A stretch of DNA of 64,000 bases from Clostridiaceae bacterium M8S5 (GTDB lineage: Bacteria; Bacillota; Clostridia; Tissierellales; MCWD3): NCBI GenBank assembly GCA_029227815.1, contig CP118523.1:3348001-3412000 (forward strand), written 5' to 3'. The notes beneath the pieces were generated by a model. The model made no database searches. It saw nothing but the letters and a program-made list of their open reading frames with translations, and was not told the DNA's origin. The translations under genes and the position numbers were made by a program. Shown piece by piece: positions 7,061-17,199 of the stretch. Every line of letters begins with the position of its first letter. Positions within the stretch are counted from its first letter, which is position 1.

Positions 7061-8320
7061 TTATTTAAATGCTTTTTGCATCCAATTCTTACCTTCAACT
7101 CTTCTTGTAACCATCATTGAAGCAACAGCATCACCTGTAGCATTGATCATAGTTGCTATAGCATCTGTTAGAAGTCCTATTGTTACAATAATTGGAATAA
7201 CTTCTGTGTTAAATCCATAGAACCCTACTATGATAAGTGATCCCATCATTCCTCCACCAGGTATACCACTCATTACAACACCACTCATTACTGATATTGC
7301 TATCGCTGTAGCCCAAACACTAAGTCCTGTAAAGTTCATATCAAATATTCCAAATAAGAACGATATCTTCATCAATGTTGTGAGCGCTGTACCATCCATG
7401 TGCATAGTTGCTCCTAATGGTAAAACTATACTACTGATATCTTCAGGTACTCCCATCCTCTTAGTTCCACTTAAGTTTGTTGGAAGTGTTGCTACTGAAC
7501 TTTGTGTTGCTAATGAAGTTATAACTGCTGGTAAAATATTTTTATAGAATACCTTGATACCTTTTAGTCCCCCAGCATAGTATGCATAAAGAGTGAAACA
7601 TACTAAGAAATAGAATATACATATAGGGAAGAACATTCCAACTGCTTTAGCATAAGTTTTTGCTAAATTCGAGCCATAAGTTCCAATTAATGATGCAAAG
7701 TATGCACCCAATCCTATTGGAGCATAAAGCATGATTATATTTATCATCTTCATAAATGCTTCTGCACATATATCCAACACATCAACTACTGGGTTGTGTT
7801 CAAGATTCCTGCTACTTGTTATTAAACTCACGCAGTAACCAAATACTATTGAGAAAATTATCAATGGAAGCATTGCTCCTTTAGATAAAATATCTTTAAA
7901 ATCACCAACGGTTAAAGCTTTTACAACCTGATCCATCAAATTCATTTGCTCTGGTTCTTCATAACTTCCAAGTGATATATTAACACCTTCAGCTGGTGGG
8001 AAAATAGTCACTACTCCAATTATAAATACTGACGCTATAAGTCCTGTAACAATAAATACTAATAGTGTGTTACCTAGTATTTTTCCAAGTCTTTTTGTGT
8101 TTGACATTTTAGCTATTGAGCTAGATAAACTAAAAAATACAAGTGGTACAACTGCTGTAAACATTAAGTTTAGAAAGATTTGACCAAAAGGCTTAAGTAC
8201 AGTCGCTTTCTCTCCATAAATTAGACCAATAATACAGCCAGCTATAATACCCATTAGCAATAATATCAATGATCTGTACGATTGAAACACTGTTTTTTTA
8301 GTAATTTTTGTTTGTGACAT
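7061..8320 (-). CDS. Sodium:dicarboxylate/amino-acid symporter (DAACS family)
   Basis: A membrane symporter of the SDF/GltP-SstT-TcyP family, 419 residues with about eight hydrophobic segments. Family signatures are present: the serine-rich hairpin TQSSVATLP, the LGATMHMDGTAL segment and the glycine-rich loop IPGGGMMG. Members carry glutamate, aspartate, serine or cystine. Being upstream of a C-S lyase and under the same sigma-54 promoter, cystine or another sulfur amino acid is a reasonable substrate guess. A strong AGGAGG precedes ATG 8320. Confidence 0.87.
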   Translation of the reverse strand: MSQTKITKKTVFQSYRSLILLLMGIIAGCIIGLIYGEKATVLKPFGQIFLNLMFTAVVPLVFFSLSSSIAKMSNTKRLGKILGNTLLVFIVTGLIASVFIIGVVTIFPPAEGVNISLGSYEEPEQMNLMDQVVKALTVGDFKDILSKGAMLPLIIFSIVFGYCVSLITSSRNLEHNPVVDVLDICAEAFMKMINIIMLYAPIGLGAYFASLIGTYGSNLAKTYAKAVGMFFPICIFYFLVCFTLYAYYAGGLKGIKVFYKNILPAVITSLATQSSVATLPTNLSGTKRMGVPEDISSIVLPLGATMHMDGTALTTLMKISFLFGIFDMNFTGLSVWATAIAISVMSGVVMSGIPGGGMMGSLIIVGFYGFNTEVIPIIVTIGLLTDAIATMINATGDAVASMMVTRRVEGKNWMQKAFK

Positions 8321-8493
8321 AAATAACCTCCTAATTTTAGTCCTATTTAATCATGTTTCATATCATTATATTTACAAACTTAACCATTGTAAAGCATTAA
8401 ATTTGAAAAGTAATAATCAAGCCCACATGATTGTCTAGGTAAGTATGAGTAAAATAATTTCACGAAGCGATATCAGCTTTCGTTCTTTTATAT

Positions 8494-8509
8494 TGCAAAA
8501 GAAGTGCCA
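8494..8509 (-). promoter_or_regulatory. Sigma-54 promoter for symporter-patB
   Basis: On the minus strand TGGCAC-N5-TTGCA, a full match to the -24/-12 consensus, about 175 bp upstream of the symporter start. The adjacent gene at 8646 encodes a sigma-54 activator, the natural partner. The rest of 8321-8645 is AT-rich without a gene. Confidence 0.85.
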
Positions 8510-8610
8510 AATTAAATAGATTTATATTATTTTTTTATTAAACAATTCAAATTTAAACATTTTTCTCGCTTATAAAAAAATATCTATGAAAAAGTTTTCC
8601 TAAACAATTT

Positions 8611-8662
8611 AAAATAAAATGGGCTAACGGAATTTTTATCCCCCGTTAACCCATTTTATTTT
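8611..8662. terminator. Terminator at the end of the sigma-54 activator
   Basis: Imperfect stem with arms AAAATAAAATGGG and CCCATTTTATTTT, with GTTAAC/CTAACG pairing inside. The right arm overlaps the last codons and stop (8646-8648) of the activator gene. Confidence 0.65.
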
Positions 8663-10694
8663 TCATTATATCTATACCTTTACTAGTAATAGTACTTCCA
8701 CCTCTACCAACTTCAATATTTATATATCCTAATTCTTTCAATTTATTAAGTATTCCTCTAACATCATACTCTGTTATATGCATATTTTCTTCAAAAGCTC
8801 TCTGTGATATACTTCTTCTTCCTAATTTTTTGCGACTAAGGAATGACTCGTAAAATAGATTTAGAACAAAACTTTGTTTTTCATTCAAATCTTCTATAGT
8901 TTCCACTTGCTTTGATTGTTTACTTTTTTTATATATTTCCTCCATGTGATGTGGCAAATGATTCATCTCTATAACTTCTGTACCTATATTATCAAAATAC
9001 TCAATACAGTTTATAAGCTCTCTGATATTTCCATCCCATTTATATCCCTTTAAAAATCTCATGACAGAATCAGAGATTTTAAAATCGTATCCTTCCTTGC
9101 TTTTAATATGTTCTATCAATACCTCCAAATCTTCTACCCTATCTCTTAGTGGAGGTAGATTGATAGGAAGTACATTAAGCCTATAATACAAATCCTTTCT
9201 GAACTGTCCCTTTTCAACTTGCTCATAGAGATTTTTATTTGTAGCCGCAACTATACGAACATCTATCTTGATAATCTTATTGCCTCCTACACGCATAACC
9301 TCTTTTTCTTGTATAACTCTAAGCAATCTAGCCTGAAGTTCCATAGGCATTTCCCCTATTTCGTCTAAAAACAGTGTTCCATTATTAGCAAATTCAAATA
9401 TACCTATCTTACCACCCTTTAGAGCTCCTGTAAACGCTCCACTTTCATATCCGAATAGCTCGCTTTCTAGCAAATTAGGTGATATTGCAGCACAGTTAAT
9501 AGCAACAAAATGTTTATCTCTTATTGGAGATGCATTGTGTATTGCTTGAGCTACTATTTCTTTTCCTGTTCCACTTTCTCCTGTAATCAAAACAGCTGAT
9601 TTTGAGTTACCCATTCTAACTATCAGACTCTTTACTTCTTCTATTTCTTTGCTTCTACCTACGATATTATTAACATTATATTTAGCTATATGACCCTTGT
9701 TAGCTAGTTGTAGTCTTAACATATTCTGCTTATTTTCTTGTGATTGAAAACTTTCTATTATAGCATAAGCACCATCTGTTATGTCGTAAACATCTGACCC
9801 ACTCACTACTCCAATTGGATATATTGATACTGTTACGTATTTTCCTTTAACCTCAATTAGTTTATCCTTTACGGTTTTTTTCGTTTTGAAAAATTTATCA
9901 AACTCTATCTGTGGCAGAACCTCTCTTGCATTATGTCCAATAGATGATTTGCTTTCGCCTAGTATCTTTTTTGCTATGCCATTGCAACTTACTATATTGC
10001 AATCACTATCCACACCGATTACTCCTTTTTTCATAATGGAGAGCAATGTATTAAATTGGTTTTTTATAGTGTTAGATCTACTTATCAAAAACTCCACACC
10101 TTTGTTGTATGCAACCAATGATTCAAAGTATTTAAGAGCTCTTTTTTCTGAAAGTACTTCTTCTAAATTCAAGCTGGCAGCAATCTCAACAATAGTATTT
10201 TTATCTATCAATCTATGTCCTAAATCAATAACTTTTTTGATATCTCGGGGAACATATCTCATTTCTCCAGTAGTTATTGCTGTATCTAGGTTAGGTATTT
10301 CATTAATATTAGGATACATAGGAATTAATTCATAGTTATCAAAACCTAACTGATATAGTAAAGCCATAGTTTCTATACACATCTCTAAGCTTAAATTTAC
10401 AAGCATTGCTGTTTTATCAATCTTAAAATTCCTCAACAAATCAAAACTTCTTTTAGAGAGCGTGAGTTTGGATATTATAATCTCAACTTCATTGTCTATA
10501 TATTTTTTTAAAACCTCGTATTGTGAAAAAGTACTTATCAATATTGCATCTAGATTTGTTATATTTTTCACGTCATTTGACTCAAATGCATAAGTGATAA
10601 CCTCTATCTTATCACCAAAGACATTTAGTAGCTGTTTTTCGTATTCATGTCCAACATCTTTACTAGATGTAACTATCCCTAGTCTTCTTTTCAT
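8646..10694 (-). CDS. Sigma-54-dependent transcriptional activator with PrpR-like N-domain
   Basis: An enhancer-binding protein of 682 residues. Residues ~1-195 form a PrpR-N/receiver-like sensory region, ~210-300 a PAS domain, ~345-575 the AAA+ domain with Walker A GESGTGKE, an intact GAFTGA loop and Walker [11 protein letters not shown]. The C-terminus is not the usual Fis helix-turn-helix but a longer winged-helix-like segment (~600-680, [25 protein letters not shown] then a GYI-x-IE wing). ATG 10694 follows GGAGG. The divergently placed sigma-54 promoter at 8494 makes the symporter-patB operon the likely target; the methionine gamma-lyase promoters are further candidates. Confidence 0.85.
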   Translation of the reverse strand: MKRRLGIVTSSKDVGHEYEKQLLNVFGDKIEVITYAFESNDVKNITNLDAILISTFSQYEVLKKYIDNEVEIIISKLTLSKRSFDLLRNFKIDKTAMLVNLSLEMCIETMALLYQLGFDNYELIPMYPNINEIPNLDTAITTGEMRYVPRDIKKVIDLGHRLIDKNTIVEIAASLNLEEVLSEKRALKYFESLVAYNKGVEFLISRSNTIKNQFNTLLSIMKKGVIGVDSDCNIVSCNGIAKKILGESKSSIGHNAREVLPQIEFDKFFKTKKTVKDKLIEVKGKYVTVSIYPIGVVSGSDVYDITDGAYAIIESFQSQENKQNMLRLQLANKGHIAKYNVNNIVGRSKEIEEVKSLIVRMGNSKSAVLITGESGTGKEIVAQAIHNASPIRDKHFVAINCAAISPNLLESELFGYESGAFTGALKGGKIGIFEFANNGTLFLDEIGEMPMELQARLLRVIQEKEVMRVGGNKIIKIDVRIVAATNKNLYEQVEKGQFRKDLYYRLNVLPINLPPLRDRVEDLEVLIEHIKSKEGYDFKISDSVMRFLKGYKWDGNIRELINCIEYFDNIGTEVIEMNHLPHHMEEIYKKSKQSKQVETIEDLNEKQSFVLNLFYESFLSRKKLGRRSISQRAFEENMHITEYDVRGILNKLKELGYINIEVGRGGSTITSKGIDIMKNKMG

Positions 10695-10803
10695 ATCGTC
10701 CTCCATCATCTAATATAAAAGTACTTATTTACAATACAATCATTAACAATTCCTTTAAACTATCTTATTTTTTGTATAACTAAAATTTTTACTCATTTTA
10801 GTT

Positions 10804-11046
10804 TCATCCTCTTATTATGATATATAGAACAATTACTAATAATAATGTAAGAACAACAATACCTACTATGGCGGATCTTTTATAAAATCGGATTAAATCT
10901 TCACTAGCTTTTGGTTCTTCTTTATACATCCACCTTCTACCCATTACAAAACTTTTCTCTGGATATAGGTACTGATAAATCATAAATCCATAAAAAACAG
11001 TTGCAACTGCTAAAGTCATAAAACACTCTAGTATTTTTTCAATCAT
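10804..11046 (-). CDS. Small two-helix membrane protein
   Basis: 80 residues with two hydrophobic segments (~8-26 and ~58-78) joined by a polar loop containing YPEKSFVMGRRWMYKEEP. The loop resembles small uncharacterised Firmicute membrane proteins. RBS GGGGGG precedes ATG. The function is unknown, and no neighbour clearly belongs with it. Confidence 0.6.
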   Translation of the reverse strand: MIEKILECFMTLAVATVFYGFMIYQYLYPEKSFVMGRRWMYKEEPKASEDLIRFYKRSAIVGIVVLTLLLVIVLYIIIRG

Positions 11047-11172
11047 TATCTATCCCCCCAAAATAATTTATAAATAAAATAAAACTACAGATTCATTACG
11101 AAGTCACGTAAGATTATTAATTTTCAAAATAATTACAATTAAGTTATCCACATTTTCTTGTTACTGTTTATT

Positions 11173-13134
11173 CTATCTTAGACAATGCATTTCTTTTTCA
11201 CACTCATCCCATTTCAATGTATACGATTTACCCTTAGAACAAAATATAGAAGATGATATATACTCACTATCCGCCGTTTTATCATATCCAATCTTGGCTA
11301 TTACTTCATCTTGATTATGACAAGCTTCATAACCCGCCAATTTAAAACTTAGCTTACCTTTCCCTTTAGTAAACGTTGTTAATTCCATACTGTAGTTCAT
11401 AAAAGTTGCAACTGGTCCTTTACCTGTTATAATCACATTATCGCCTAAATTTTCTGGTTCATTAAAACTCCCATGATATTTCTGTATATCTGATATTACT
11501 CTTCCAATATGTTCGTTTTTTACTTGTATTTTAAAATCATAATAAGGCTCTAATAGTATATTTTCTGCCTTCTCTAACCCTTGTCTCAAAGCTCTATATG
11601 TTGCCTGTCTAAAATCTCCACCACTAGTATGAAGCTTACTTGCTCTACCTGTTAAAAGTGTTATCTTTAAGTCAGTTAACTCACTACCAGTTAATAACCC
11701 ATTGTGATCTTTTTCAAAAATATGTTTTTCTACTAACTTTTGATTTCCTATTGGAAGCATATCTACATGACATTGATTCTCAAATATTATTCCCTCTCCG
11801 CTTTCGTTTGGCTCTATCTTTAGATGAACCTCCGCATAATGACGGAGTGGTTCAAAATGACCATAGCCGATGGTTTTTGTTTTGATAGTTTCTTTATATA
11901 TAATCTCAGGTTTTGCAAATTCAACATCAAGTGAAAATCTATCTTTTATTATATCAGCTAAGACCTCTAATTGTATCACACCCATTACATGAACATGTAT
12001 TTCCTCTAACTTTTCCTGCCATGATACTTTTAATGATGGTTCTTCTAAATCAAGAATCATAAAATATTTGAGAGCCTCCTTTGGCCTTGTATCGGATTTG
12101 AATATTACTTTTGCTTTTAATGCAGTCATGCTTTCATAGTTATCTTTAGTTCCTAATAGCTCACCCAAGCCATCCCCCACATTTGCCTTTGTAAGTCCTA
12201 ATACACACGCCATATCACCTGCATTTAAATCATTTACTTTTTCATACTTATCCGCATTGTACTCTCTTAACTGTGTAACTTTTTCTTTAATTTCTTCTTC
12301 ACCAGCTATATAGTTTACTTCATCTCTCACTTTTAATTTGCCTGTAGTTATTTTTATATGTGTAAGTCTAGCGCCATCTTTATCATGCCTGATTTTATAA
12401 ACCCTGCCACCAAAGCCACTTTCTATGTCATTTTTGACATGTGTCAAAAGGTCTACATTATCAAAAAAATCCACTACACCATCATCTAGGAGCGCAGAAC
12501 CTCTCATACATATACTAATATTATTTTCTTTTATCATATGTTTTAAAGCTTCTATCCAGTATTTATAGCTTCTCTCACCATCCAAGTATTTTTCAAGTAA
12601 TTTTTCATCTCTTTCTGCCATGAATTCAATCAGTTCTTCACTTAACATATTTTCATGTTTTAGATTTTTTTCTATATAATATACATCTTCAAAGAGATTG
12701 TCCTTTATTTCCTCCATTACTTCTTCTACCCTAGCACCTATTCTATCTATTTTATTTATAAAAAAGAAAGTAGGTATGTTATTTTTTCTTAAAAATTCGT
12801 AAATAGTTTCAGTATGACCCTGCAAGCCTTCAACTGCACTTAGAATAACTATTGCATAATCCATCATCTTTATTGCTCTATTCATCTCAGGAGAAAAGTC
12901 TACATGCCCAGGTGTATCTATCAAATAATATTTGCATCCTGAGTAATTTATAACTGCTTGATCTGAGAACACGGTTATTCCTCTGTTTTTTTCTATATAA
13001 TGTGTATCCATAAATGAATTTTTATGATCTACTCTACCTCTGCTTTTAATCTTATCTGTATGATATAATAGCTGTTCACAAAATGTAGTCTTCCCTGCAT
13101 CTACATGAGCAAGAACTCCTATAGTCTTTATCAT
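11173..13134 (-). CDS. TetM/EF-G-like translational GTPase (ribosomal-protection family)
   Basis: A 653-residue GTPase of the TetM/TetO branch of the EF-G superfamily. G1 is AHVDAGKTT (9-17), G3 DTPGHVDF and G4 NKID; domain II and an EF-G-type domain IV with a GGDFRQATYRAL segment follow. It is slightly longer than TetM (about 639) and clearly diverged from it, so tetracycline resistance should not be assumed; it may be a housekeeping ribosome-rescue or protection factor. It overlaps the upstream RNase HI gene by 4 bases (ATGA), implying translational coupling. Confidence 0.8.
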   Translation of the reverse strand: MIKTIGVLAHVDAGKTTFCEQLLYHTDKIKSRGRVDHKNSFMDTHYIEKNRGITVFSDQAVINYSGCKYYLIDTPGHVDFSPEMNRAIKMMDYAIVILSAVEGLQGHTETIYEFLRKNNIPTFFFINKIDRIGARVEEVMEEIKDNLFEDVYYIEKNLKHENMLSEELIEFMAERDEKLLEKYLDGERSYKYWIEALKHMIKENNISICMRGSALLDDGVVDFFDNVDLLTHVKNDIESGFGGRVYKIRHDKDGARLTHIKITTGKLKVRDEVNYIAGEEEIKEKVTQLREYNADKYEKVNDLNAGDMACVLGLTKANVGDGLGELLGTKDNYESMTALKAKVIFKSDTRPKEALKYFMILDLEEPSLKVSWQEKLEEIHVHVMGVIQLEVLADIIKDRFSLDVEFAKPEIIYKETIKTKTIGYGHFEPLRHYAEVHLKIEPNESGEGIIFENQCHVDMLPIGNQKLVEKHIFEKDHNGLLTGSELTDLKITLLTGRASKLHTSGGDFRQATYRALRQGLEKAENILLEPYYDFKIQVKNEHIGRVISDIQKYHGSFNEPENLGDNVIITGKGPVATFMNYSMELTTFTKGKGKLSFKLAGYEACHNQDEVIAKIGYDKTADSEYISSSIFCSKGKSYTLKWDECEKEMHCLR

Positions 13135-14021
13135 TTGTTCACCTCAACGATAATTACATCATTTGTTTTTGTTATTACCTGAAACACTGTTTTTAGTTCT
13201 TCTTCTCTGGATATAATAATTTTTAAATCCTCTATATCGGAAATCTTTTTATTCATACTTTTCCACTTCTGTTTGAACTCTTTCATTAAATCGTTAGTAT
13301 TTACATATTTATTGTTTATGTTGATGTTAAAAACAGGTGTTATTTTATTTGTGCTAACCTTACTACTAATTATATTTTCATCTGAAACAATCTCTTTTTG
13401 TGAAAGTTTAGTAGCAAATAATGCTTCTTTTGCTAACTGATCAACCTCTTCATTATATTTATCTCCCGAATGTGCCTTTACTTTAACAAAAACAACCTCT
13501 AGTTCTTTGGAAATACGATTAAAATACTCCTGATAATCTTTAGTTCCTTGTTTATTAGCTGACCAAGACATGTTAGCCCATTTTTCAATACCTTCATAGT
13601 CATAATATAGGTATAGTCGCTTTACCTTTTGCTCTAGTGCGTATTCTATGGCTTTTTTAGCTCCTTCTAGTTCCCCTGCTACATTTCTCATTTCTACAAG
13701 GTCTATATCATTTGCTTTATCCGAAAAATCTTGTCTTTTATTTTTGTAGAATGTTATAGCTCCATAACTGTACCATTTCTCTTTTTTATCATAACTACCA
13801 TCTACATATGCTATCATTTCGTCGTCATCTAATTGCTCTATTGTTTTTACTTGCTTCTCATCAATAGCTTTATTCATAAACTGTAGAGCATTCTCCATAT
13901 TATCGAAACTTTTATATTCTGCGCCCGAAAACCCCATTATTGATCTTTGACACTCACTCCATGTATTAAATATACCTGTTTTTCTTCCTTTTCTAACCGC
14001 GTATACTTTACTTTTACTCAT
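13131..14021 (-). CDS. rnhA: Ribonuclease HI with N-terminal hybrid-binding domain
   Basis: Hydrolyses RNA in RNA:DNA hybrids. Residues 1-48 are a viroplasmin/HBD module (SKVYAVRKGRKTGIFNTW). Residues ~70-200 are RNase HI with the acidic centre Asp74 (YVDGSYD), Glu117 or Glu119 (AGELEG), Asp141 and Asp194 (EEVDQLAKEA). A further ~95 residues at the C-terminus match nothing that I know. ATG 14021 is chosen over the upstream in-frame start because AAGGAG lies 6 bases before it. It is the first gene of a two-gene operon with the TetM-like GTPase. Confidence 0.88.
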   Translation of the reverse strand: MSKSKVYAVRKGRKTGIFNTWSECQRSIMGFSGAEYKSFDNMENALQFMNKAIDEKQVKTIEQLDDDEMIAYVDGSYDKKEKWYSYGAITFYKNKRQDFSDKANDIDLVEMRNVAGELEGAKKAIEYALEQKVKRLYLYYDYEGIEKWANMSWSANKQGTKDYQEYFNRISKELEVVFVKVKAHSGDKYNEEVDQLAKEALFATKLSQKEIVSDENIISSKVSTNKITPVFNININNKYVNTNDLMKEFKQKWKSMNKKISDIEDLKIIISREEELKTVFQVITKTNDVIIVEVNK

Positions 14022-14194
14022 AACTAACTCCTTAATTTTATTTTCCATTTCATCAATTCACTTATATTATAGCACATAATATCTTCATACATTATTAACA
14101 GTTAATATAAAAGCAAGAATACTTAGCAAACTATCGTCCACTAAGTATCCTTTATCTAAATATCTTATTATTTGTTTTTCCTATCAGCCAAACG

Positions 14195-15565
14195 TTATTC
14201 AGCCTTGATTTTTTGGTTATTTTTCTCCCATTTCCAAGGATTCTTTTTTATTATTTTATCTGCAAACGGTACAAATATTGATATGATAGCAGACACTGCT
14301 AATAGTTGCTGATACCATAAAAGAGGAATTACATCAATAGATGATAGTGAATCTTTCGCAAAACTAGTCAATATAAGCATCTGTGCACCATACGGAATCA
14401 AGCCCTGTACTATACATGAGAAAGTATCAAGCAAAGATGCACTTCTTCTAGGATCTACTTTATATTTTTCACAGATTTCTTTTGCAATAGGACCATTAAT
14501 GATTATAGCAACTGTATTGTTTGCTACTGCTGCATCTGTTAAAGAAACTAATGTAGCTATCCCTAATTCTGCTGATTTTTTGCCTTTAATTATTTTTTGT
14601 ATCTTATCAAGTAAAAACTGTATTCCTCCACACTTTGTTACCATAGCCGCTAGACCTCCTGTCAGCAGTGATAACAACAATATGTCAGTCATGTTTGTGA
14701 ACCCTGTAAATATCTCATTTGCTAAACCAATAATATTCAGATCATTATAATATAACCCTATAACACCTGATAAAAAAATACCTCCTGTTAACACTACAAA
14801 AACATTTAAGCCTGACAATGCCAAAATCAAAACGAATAAATAAGGTATTACTTTGATAATATTAAAATCGTAGGATTGCATAGCAGGAACAGTTTCTGGA
14901 TGTCCAAATATTAATAATAATATAATCGTACCTATAGCTGCTGGCAACGCAATAAATATATTAACTTTAAACTTATCTCTCATTTCACAGCCTTGAGTTC
15001 TAGTTGCAGCAATCGTAGTATCTGATATTACTGATAGATTATCACCAAACATTGCACCACCACAAACCGCTGCCAAAGTCAATGCTAATGATAGACCTGC
15101 TTTGTCTGATACTCCTACAGCTATAGGACCAAGTGCAGCGATAGCTCCTACAGATGTACCTGTTGCTATAGATATAAATCCTGCTATTACGAAGAGTCCC
15201 GCCATTACATATTGTGGCGGTATATATGTAAGTCCCAAATTAACTGTGGAATCAACTCCCCCCATAGCTTTGGACACAGCAGCAAAAGCTCCAGCAAGAA
15301 GATAGATTATACACATTATTATAATATCGTTGTTTCCACAGCCCTTTACAAAAGTTTCAAATTTTTCATTAATAGTTCCTTTAAGTATGATAAATGCAAC
15401 TATAATCCCACAAAAAATCGCCACTGGTGCAGGGAACTGGTAAAAAGCTTTCGCTACGCCCTTCATCTGAAAATATATGCCACTCCCTAAATAAACTCCA
15501 ACAAATACCAATAAAGGTATTAGAGCAAATCCATTAGAGGTCTTTTTATTTAATTGTTTATTCAC
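14195..15565 (-). CDS. NhaC-family Na+/H+ antiporter or amino-acid transporter
   Basis: A 456-residue polytopic membrane protein with about ten to twelve helices, of the NhaC/YuiF ion-transporter superfamily. Conserved elements include TGTSVGAIAALGPIA, GGAMFGDNLSVISDTTIAA and NNTVAIIINGPIA. The start is GTG at 15565, set by GGAGG. It lies directly after a methionine gamma-lyase gene on the same strand. Because some NhaC-type proteins next to sulfur amino-acid genes act as methionine transporters, methionine uptake is a fair alternative to proton exchange (inference). An intervening hairpin may reduce read-through from the lyase gene. Confidence 0.78.
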   Translation of the reverse strand: MNKQLNKKTSNGFALIPLLVFVGVYLGSGIYFQMKGVAKAFYQFPAPVAIFCGIIVAFIILKGTINEKFETFVKGCGNNDIIIMCIIYLLAGAFAAVSKAMGGVDSTVNLGLTYIPPQYVMAGLFVIAGFISIATGTSVGAIAALGPIAVGVSDKAGLSLALTLAAVCGGAMFGDNLSVISDTTIAATRTQGCEMRDKFKVNIFIALPAAIGTIILLLIFGHPETVPAMQSYDFNIIKVIPYLFVLILALSGLNVFVVLTGGIFLSGVIGLYYNDLNIIGLANEIFTGFTNMTDILLLSLLTGGLAAMVTKCGGIQFLLDKIQKIIKGKKSAELGIATLVSLTDAAVANNTVAIIINGPIAKEICEKYKVDPRRSASLLDTFSCIVQGLIPYGAQMLILTSFAKDSLSSIDVIPLLWYQQLLAVSAIISIFVPFADKIIKKNPWKWEKNNQKIKAE

Positions 15566-15658
15566 TACAATTTCCTCCTTTGTTTTAGTAATGCGTTAAA
15601 TTTATAAAGTTAAAATAGTATGAATACGTTTTCAAATATGTAAAAAATTTATATAGCC

Positions 15659-15701
15659 AAAAGGTGCAATCGGGATTATTCATGCCCCAATTACACCTTT
15701 T
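15659..15701 (-). terminator. Terminator after methionine gamma-lyase copy 1
   Basis: Long imperfect stem AAAAGGTGCAATCGGG pairing with CCCCAATTACACCTTTT, in the 163-bp gap before the NhaC-type gene. Its T run is weak, so partial read-through is possible. Confidence 0.55.
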
Positions 15702-15728
15702 AATTTCATGATGTCTTAGAACAATTTA

Positions 15729-16934
15729 TTATTTTACTATTAAATCTAGAGCTTGCTTAACATCTGCTATGATATCATCTGCATCTTCTAATCCTACTGA
15801 TAACCTTACTAAACCTTCACTTATACCAGCTTTTGCTCTCTCTTCTGGAGTATATGGCGAATGTGTCATTGAAGCTGGATGTTGTATCAATGTCTCAGCA
15901 TCTCCTAAACTAACTGCTAGCAAAGCCATATGAACACTGTTCATAACTATTTTTCCTTCTTCTAATCCACCTTTAAGTTCAAATGCAATCATAGCACCTG
16001 GTAACTTCATTTGTTTCTTTGCTAAATCATAGTATTTGAAACTCTTTAATCCTGGATAATAAACTTCTTCAACTGCTGGATGTCCTTCTAAGAATTCAGC
16101 AACTTTCATCGCATTCTCGCAGTGTTTCACCATTCTCACTTCTAGTGTTTTCATTCCTCTTAAAATCAAATATGCATCATCTGGGCTCATAACTGCACCT
16201 GTCATATCTTTTAACCCAAATAATCTAACATCATTCATAAATTCTTGAGAACCAGCTACAAATCCTGCTATAACATCTCCATGTCCATTTAAGTACTTAG
16301 TTGCTGAGTGTATTATTACATCTGCGCCAAGTTCTAAAGGTCTTTGAATATATGGAGTACAGAAAGTATTATCTACAAATACTAAACAATTTTCATTTTC
16401 ATGAGCAATTTTTGCTACTGCTTCTATATCTGTTATTTTTAGAGTAGGGTTTGCAGGTGTTTCTAAATATACTACTCTTGTATTTGGTTTCATTGCATTT
16501 TTAACTTCTTCTAAATTAGCAACGTCAACAAAAGTAACTTCTACTCCAAATCTTGTTAATCCATGACTTAAGAATGCAAACGTACATCCATATAACGTAT
16601 CAGAAGCAACAATATGATCTCCTGCTTTTAATGCTGTCCACAATGCTGAAGAAATTGCTCCCATACCTGAAGCCATAGATACTGCTGCATCTGCACCTTC
16701 TAATATCGCTACCTTCTCTTCTACTTCTGTATTTGTTGGGTTTCCTAATCTAGTATAGATATATCCTTCTTCTTCTAGAGCAAATCTTCTTCCTCCTTGC
16801 TCAGCTGAATCAAATACAAATGTTGATGTTCTGTATATCGGTGTTGCCAACGCTCCATATTGCTTATCTGGCTTATGACCACCATGAATAGTTTTTGTTC
16901 CAAAGCCTTTGCTTTTTAAATAATCTCTGTTCAT
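15729..16934 (-). CDS. mgl: Methionine gamma-lyase (copy 1)
   Basis: A PLP enzyme of the Cys/Met metabolism family, converting methionine to methanethiol, 2-oxobutyrate and ammonia. The diagnostic active-site cysteine is present (Cys117 in LYGCTFAF), with Tyr115 and the PLP lysine Lys213 in [12 protein letters not shown]; the cysteine separates methionine gamma-lyase from cystathionine lyases. Its length of 401 is standard. It is about 85-90% identical to copy 2 upstream. It has its own sigma-54 promoter at 17003 and is followed by an NhaC-type transporter. Confidence 0.92.
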   Translation of the reverse strand: MNRDYLKSKGFGTKTIHGGHKPDKQYGALATPIYRTSTFVFDSAEQGGRRFALEEEGYIYTRLGNPTNTEVEEKVAILEGADAAVSMASGMGAISSALWTALKAGDHIVASDTLYGCTFAFLSHGLTRFGVEVTFVDVANLEEVKNAMKPNTRVVYLETPANPTLKITDIEAVAKIAHENENCLVFVDNTFCTPYIQRPLELGADVIIHSATKYLNGHGDVIAGFVAGSQEFMNDVRLFGLKDMTGAVMSPDDAYLILRGMKTLEVRMVKHCENAMKVAEFLEGHPAVEEVYYPGLKSFKYYDLAKKQMKLPGAMIAFELKGGLEEGKIVMNSVHMALLAVSLGDAETLIQHPASMTHSPYTPEERAKAGISEGLVRLSVGLEDADDIIADVKQALDLIVK

Positions 16935-17002
16935 CTAAATCTCTCCCCTTATTTATATTTGAATATATATAATTCACATAATGTACTCATGAAATAATTA
17001 AT

Positions 17003-17018
17003 AGCAAGTGTTGTGCCA
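17003..17018 (-). promoter_or_regulatory. Sigma-54 promoter for mgl copy 1
   Basis: On the minus strand TGGCAC-N5-TTGCT, matching the -24/-12 consensus, about 70 bp before the start codon. Confidence 0.8.
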
Positions 17019-17110
17019 AAAATCCAACATCAGTTATCATCAGCTTTTAAGGTGCTTTTTAGACTCCTACGTCTTATTCGTGTAAAGTTTTAGAACCACT
17101 TCAATTTGCA

Positions 17111-17154
17111 AAGTGTAAATATTTCTTTACATATGTCAAAATATCTTTACACTT
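17111..17154 (-). promoter_or_regulatory. Putative activator site upstream of the mgl copy 1 promoter
   Basis: Inverted repeat AAGTGTAAA (17111-17119) and TTTACACTT (17146-17154), extendable by AT-rich pairs. It is centred about 115 bp upstream of the -24 element, a normal enhancer distance. The same motif is not seen before mgl copy 2. Confidence 0.5.
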
Positions 17155-17155
17155 A

Positions 17156-17187
17156 AAAAGAGTTGTAATATTTTACAACCCTTTTTT
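17156..17187 (-). terminator. Terminator after mgl copy 2
   Basis: Stem formed by AGAGTTGTAA and TTACAACCCT with a short loop; reading leftwards it exits into CTTTTT. It separates the two lyase transcripts. Confidence 0.6.
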
Positions 17188-17199
17188 GATATAATAATT

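Noticed and set aside
11173..13134. Acquired tetracycline-resistance gene
   Set aside because: The protein belongs to the family but is clearly diverged from TetM, is coupled to RNase HI, and sits in ordinary chromosomal context without mobile-element traces.
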